Source: a virus. Taken from it: 20,779 nt of DNA. Of the stretch, positions 18,535 through 20,779 are shown piece after piece; the stretch's first letter is position 1, and every line of letters starts with the position of its first letter. The stretch is from IMG/VR virus record IMGVR_UViG_3300048813_000093, positions 1 through 20,779 of that record. One strand, written 5' to 3'. The notes below the pieces were generated by a model, which worked only from the letters and a program-made list of their open reading frames with translations, ran no database searches and was not told the origin of the DNA. Position numbers and translations under genes: made by a program.

Positions 18535-19126
18535 GGAACGTCCTCCCGTGTTCTGTGTAATGGCACGGCTGGCAGAGCGCGGTGCCGCCATCAAGGCACC
18601 ACAGAACGTCGGCATGTCGGCGCGCATCCTCGCGGGACCGGATGCCAAGCCGCTCAATCAGTTCGGCCAGCGGCGGCGCATGGTGGCTTTCGAGGGCTTC
18701 GGTCGCCCCGCACCCTTGGCAAACGCCGTCACGCTGACGCACCGCTTCCATCCACCGCCGGTTCTCCGTCATCTGCCGGATGGATGTGTTCAGGCGCGAG
18801 ACGCCGCCCTTCCAGTTGTAGGCGTTCTCGCCCCGGTGACTTTCGCCGCGCGCCACCGCTCGATCTGGATGCGCTGCCCAGAATGCCTTGCCTGTCTCGC
18901 CAATCTTTCGCTTCGAGTCATCTCGATGCCGATATCCAGCGCGGTGATTTGTGCCTTTCGGCCTGCCGAGCCGAAGCCCAGCCTGCTGCGCGTCTGTGAC
19001 GCCGACGATTCTCTGTGCTTCGCTACGGCAGTTCATGCAGGCTGCAAAACGTGATCGCGCCGCATCCGATGGCCGCCGATAAAGCGGCTTCTCACATAGA
19101 ATGCATTTTGTATTAGGCGTTCTCAC
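18521..19126 (-). CDS. HNH endonuclease that splits the methyltransferase, 201 aa
   Basis: I placed the start at GTG 19126 (AGGTGG upstream) because the protein then begins like the third HNH: VRTPNTKCILCEKPLYRRPS; an ATG at 19189 is possible but its binding site is too close. Modules in order are a zinc pair region (C8, C11, then CMNC), a NUMOD3-like GRPKGTNHRAGYRHRDDSKR stretch, a YNWKGGVSR patch, and the HNH core VCQGCGATEALESHH, then WCLDGGTALCQPCH. The upstream methylase frame stops at 19113, just inside this gene. Its last codons contain the GGGAGG site for the second methylase half. Confidence 0.85.
   Translation of the reverse strand: MRTPNTKCILCEKPLYRRPSDAARSRFAACMNCRSEAQRIVGVTDAQQAGLRLGRPKGTNHRAGYRHRDDSKRKIGETGKAFWAAHPDRAVARGESHRGENAYNWKGGVSRLNTSIRQMTENRRWMEAVRQRDGVCQGCGATEALESHHAPPLAELIERLGIRSREDARRHADVLWCLDGGTALCQPCHYTEHGRTFHADR
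18541..18547 (-). promoter_or_regulatory. Strong ribosome binding site for the second methylase half, inside an HNH gene
   Basis: On the minus strand GGGAGGA lies 6 bases before the ATG at 18534. It sits within the HNH codons for HGR, 18 bases before the HNH stop. It allows ribosomes to start the AdoMet-binding half independently, which is what a split enzyme would need. Confidence 0.6.
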
Positions 19127-20510
19127 TGAGCCACCTGAATAGTTCTTGCCGTTGCTCGGCTGTAGTGTCGGGTCGCAGTATATACTCATCCTCTGGATAT
19201 GAAAGGATCACGTTCGCGGGCCAGCGGCCGAGCGGCGCCGGCTCAAACGTCCTACGCTCCCGCCGCACTTCGTAGGACGTTTGAGCCGTGTTGACGCCCT
19301 GCGTTACCGCATTCTCCGCATAGCCGTCGGCAGTCGGCACCCGGCACCCATCAATGTTCAGCGCCCCGCACCCATGCGCCAGAACGTTCGCCGCAACCGT
19401 GCCGATTAGCGGCTTGCGGGCGACGCAGATAATCTCGGTGGCAGGCTTTAGCGCAGTGCCTAAACCGTCAGGAAGACGCGGTTTGCCGCACCTTCGGCAA
19501 TGCGGCCATGCTCCCACATCTTGTGCGATCGGTTGTCCGGCCACAGTTCCAAGTTGGTCCGGTCCGCGTTGTTCAGCGGCTTGTGGTCTATGTGGTGAAC
19601 GCATTCCACTCTCGTCAACGGGCGACCGATCCAGCGGGCCATCACCAGCCGGTGCTCCATCACGTAGCCATCCTTCCTCGCCATCGCCAACAATTCCAGC
19701 GGGCAACGGACGTATCGAACCTGCACGTAGTTTCCCCGCCGATGGCGGTAGGTCACACCGCCCTTCCATGCTGGGTTCGCTGGTCCGCGCTTCACCGGCC
19801 AGTTCGATCCCTTTACCGGATGCGCTCGATTGCGGCAGCGGCGGGAACAGAACTTGCCCTTGTTCAAGATCAGAGACGAGCGACGCCGATACATCGGCGC
19901 CCCGCACAGGTCGCACGTCACGTTGGGCTTTCGGCCGATTTGCGTCTTCACCACAGCAGCAGATTGTATCACCTAATGCCTTGTTTACGCTATGACTTTT
20001 AGGAAAGCCCGTGGAATAATGCCACATGATCGAGTCCCGGATTTCGAAGCCGGCGTCTTCTATGGCGCACACCAGCCGGTGATAAGTCCGCGTGCCGCCA
20101 AACGCGAGTAGGTGGCCGCCCGGCTTGATTACGCGGAAGCACTCGCGCGCCCAAGCCTCGCACCACTCCTGAAACTTCGCCATGTCGGACAGTTTGTGAT
20201 CCATGTCGTCGAACTGCGGCGTGGCGCATGAACAGGCGACGTGATTCTTGCTCCCCCGTTTATGCTTGTGGCAGGTTTTGCACATCGGATTGCGCGAGGA
20301 AGTAAATGTCGGTCCGGCAGCGCGGCCCTTCGTGTCCTTCATGCCGTAGGCCTGCATTCCGTATTTCCACGGCGCATCCCATTCCTTGCCCATGAACTCC
20401 AAGCCATAGGGCGGATCGGTCACGATGGCGTGGAAGCTGTCAGCCTCCAGCGTCGGCAGCACCGCCAAGCAGTCGCCTTCAATCAGCTTCACTCGATCTG
20501 TCGTTCTCAT
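19113..20510 (-). CDS. N-terminal (catalytic DPPY) half of a split phage DNA adenine methyltransferase, 465 aa
   Basis: After MRTTDRVKLIEGDCLAVLPT comes IVTDPPYGLEFMGKEWD, with the catalytic DPPY at residues 32-35, then a Cys/His cluster (CKTCHKHKRGS..HVACSC), FRVIKPGGHLLAFGGTRTYH and IRDSIMWHYSTGFPKS. About 168 extra residues then follow NKALGD, before GLGTALKPATEIICVARKPL, GTVAANVLAHGCGALNIDGC and GRWPANVI. The extra part is the alternative-frame reading of the HNH gene 19460-19972. The stop at 19113 falls where the HNH gene 18521-19126 was inserted, so the AdoMet half is lost from this polypeptide. A GGGAGG lies about 12 bases before the ATG at 20510; earlier in-frame starts lie in the upstream gene. 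Confidence 0.75.
   Translation of the reverse strand: MRTTDRVKLIEGDCLAVLPTLEADSFHAIVTDPPYGLEFMGKEWDAPWKYGMQAYGMKDTKGRAAGPTFTSSRNPMCKTCHKHKRGSKNHVACSCATPQFDDMDHKLSDMAKFQEWCEAWARECFRVIKPGGHLLAFGGTRTYHRLVCAIEDAGFEIRDSIMWHYSTGFPKSHSVNKALGDTICCCGEDANRPKAQRDVRPVRGADVSASLVSDLEQGQVLFPPLPQSSASGKGIELAGEARTSEPSMEGRCDLPPSAGKLRAGSIRPLPAGIVGDGEEGWLRDGAPAGDGPLDRSPVDESGMRSPHRPQAAEQRGPDQLGTVAGQPIAQDVGAWPHCRRCGKPRLPDGLGTALKPATEIICVARKPLIGTVAANVLAHGCGALNIDGCRVPTADGYAENAVTQGVNTAQTSYEVRRERRTFEPAPLGRWPANVILSYPEDEYILRPDTTAEQRQELFRWLSENA
19460..19972 (-). CDS. HNH endonuclease nested in the N-terminal half of the methyltransferase, 170 aa
   Basis: It starts at GTG 19972 with AAGG 6 bases upstream. A zinc-finger start (VTCDLCGAPMYRRRS, then FCSRRCRNRA) is followed by the phage HNH patch NPAWKGGVTYRHRRGNYVQV and the catalytic core YVMEHRLVMARWIGRPLTR, then VHHIDHKPLNNADRTNLELW, with the H-N-H residues in place. 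It occupies the +1 frame relative to the methylase, between its GFPKSHSVNKALGD and GLGTALKPA blocks, which are near each other in uninterrupted members. The methylase frame stays open for the whole length. Its zinc start resembles that of the HNH at 18521, suggesting related recognition modules. Confidence 0.88.
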   Translation of the reverse strand: MIQSAAVVKTQIGRKPNVTCDLCGAPMYRRRSSLILNKGKFCSRRCRNRAHPVKGSNWPVKRGPANPAWKGGVTYRHRRGNYVQVRYVRCPLELLAMARKDGYVMEHRLVMARWIGRPLTRVECVHHIDHKPLNNADRTNLELWPDNRSHKMWEHGRIAEGAANRVFLTV

Positions 20511-20548
20511 GCTTAGCTTATGCCTCCCACCCAATGGAGGCGCAACGG

Positions 20549-20779
20549 TTAATCGGCTGACAACTCCATCTGTCGAGCGTCGGTGCGTCCTTTCTTGGCC
20601 GACGCATCGTAATACTCGAAGGGGACGGCCCGGTACAGGCCGGTGACCACCCATCGCTGAAACCGCTTCAGGCTACGATACCGCTCTGGGTCAGTGGTCC
20701 GGCAATCGAACACCATCGGGAACGGCTCGATGCCCCGCGCCACCATCGCGTTGAACCGCTCCCATATCGCCGGCCATGT
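20549..20779 (-). CDS. C-terminal end of a phage protein, possibly radical SAM type
   Basis: The frame is open to the right edge, so only the last 76 residues are seen. They read TWPAIWERFNAMVARGIEPF, then PMVFDCR, ERYRSLKRFQRWVVTGLYRA and VPFEYYD. The pattern IEP.PMV.D......LK.FQRW...GLYR..P is what I associate with the C-terminus of phage radical SAM-like proteins (late beta strand and capping helix of the barrel). The CxxxCxxC cluster that would prove it is outside the window, so the function is tentative. A 38-base gap separates it from the methylase start. Confidence 0.45.
   Translation of the reverse strand, partial: TWPAIWERFNAMVARGIEPFPMVFDCRTTDPERYRSLKRFQRWVVTGLYRAVPFEYYDASAKKGRTDARQMELSAD

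Noticed and set aside
17563-20510. Intein in the methylase
   Set aside because: No Cys or Ser at the expected N-splice junction with a following Hint block and no terminal HN-C/S/T motif was seen; the nucleases lie in other frames than the methylase.
1-20779. CRISPR array
   Set aside because: No regularly spaced direct repeats were seen.

Overview
The window reads as part of a GC-rich tailed-phage genome (free phage or prophage), probably of a proteobacterium. The strongest clue is a capsid module on the minus strand (2639-6230) with the gene order of the Bordetella phage BPP-1 group: Bbp19-like protein, scaffold, major capsid protein, Bbp16-like cement protein. Phage-type lysozyme, a Dam-family methylase, a tRNA and long runs of genes joined by ATGA, GTGA or TGATG overlaps agree with this. 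An alphaproteobacterial host is only a weak guess, from base composition and the look of the IS1595-type transposase and its neighbours. Portal, terminase, tail fibre, integrase, polymerase and reverse transcriptase genes were not seen.

Layout. (1) 1-6230, minus: virion genes, interrupted by two HNH endonuclease genes, one of them on the opposite strand with its own promoter. (2) 6302-12071, plus: a divergent, tightly overlapping operon. It starts with a ribbon-helix-helix protein overlapped by a GIY-YIG nuclease and a LAGLIDADG remnant, then has small phage proteins, a two-segment membrane protein, and a sulfotransferase, an HNH-like protein, a glycosyltransferase and a methyltransferase. 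(3) 12072-14100, plus: an IS1595-family transposase with its own promoter, followed by two genes that look bacterial and may be cargo. (4) 14097-20779, minus: lysis genes with small zinc-finger proteins, another HNH gene, a shortened HAD phosphatase, an initiator-like tRNA-Met(CAT), a Dam-family methylase, and then a large adenine methyltransferase locus that ends near the right edge.

The most unusual object is that methyltransferase locus (17563-20510). Its catalytic DPPY half (19113-20510) and its AdoMet-binding half (17563-18534) are in different reading frames, split by an HNH gene (18521-19126). That HNH gene carries, in its last codons, a good ribosome binding site for the second half. 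Each half also holds another HNH gene nested in an alternative frame (19460-19972 and 17825-18259), while the methylase frame stays open straight through. Removing the three inserts leaves about 470 codons of methylase, a normal size for such phage enzymes. So one gene has taken three homing-type endonucleases and may now work as a two-subunit enzyme with extra domains.

In all, nine genes of homing-endonuclease type (seven HNH or HNH-like, one GIY-YIG, one LAGLIDADG fragment) lie in 20.8 kb, a very high load. The second notable cassette is the sulfotransferase-glycosyltransferase-methyltransferase group, which could build or alter a sulfated, methylated glycan on the virion or the host surface.
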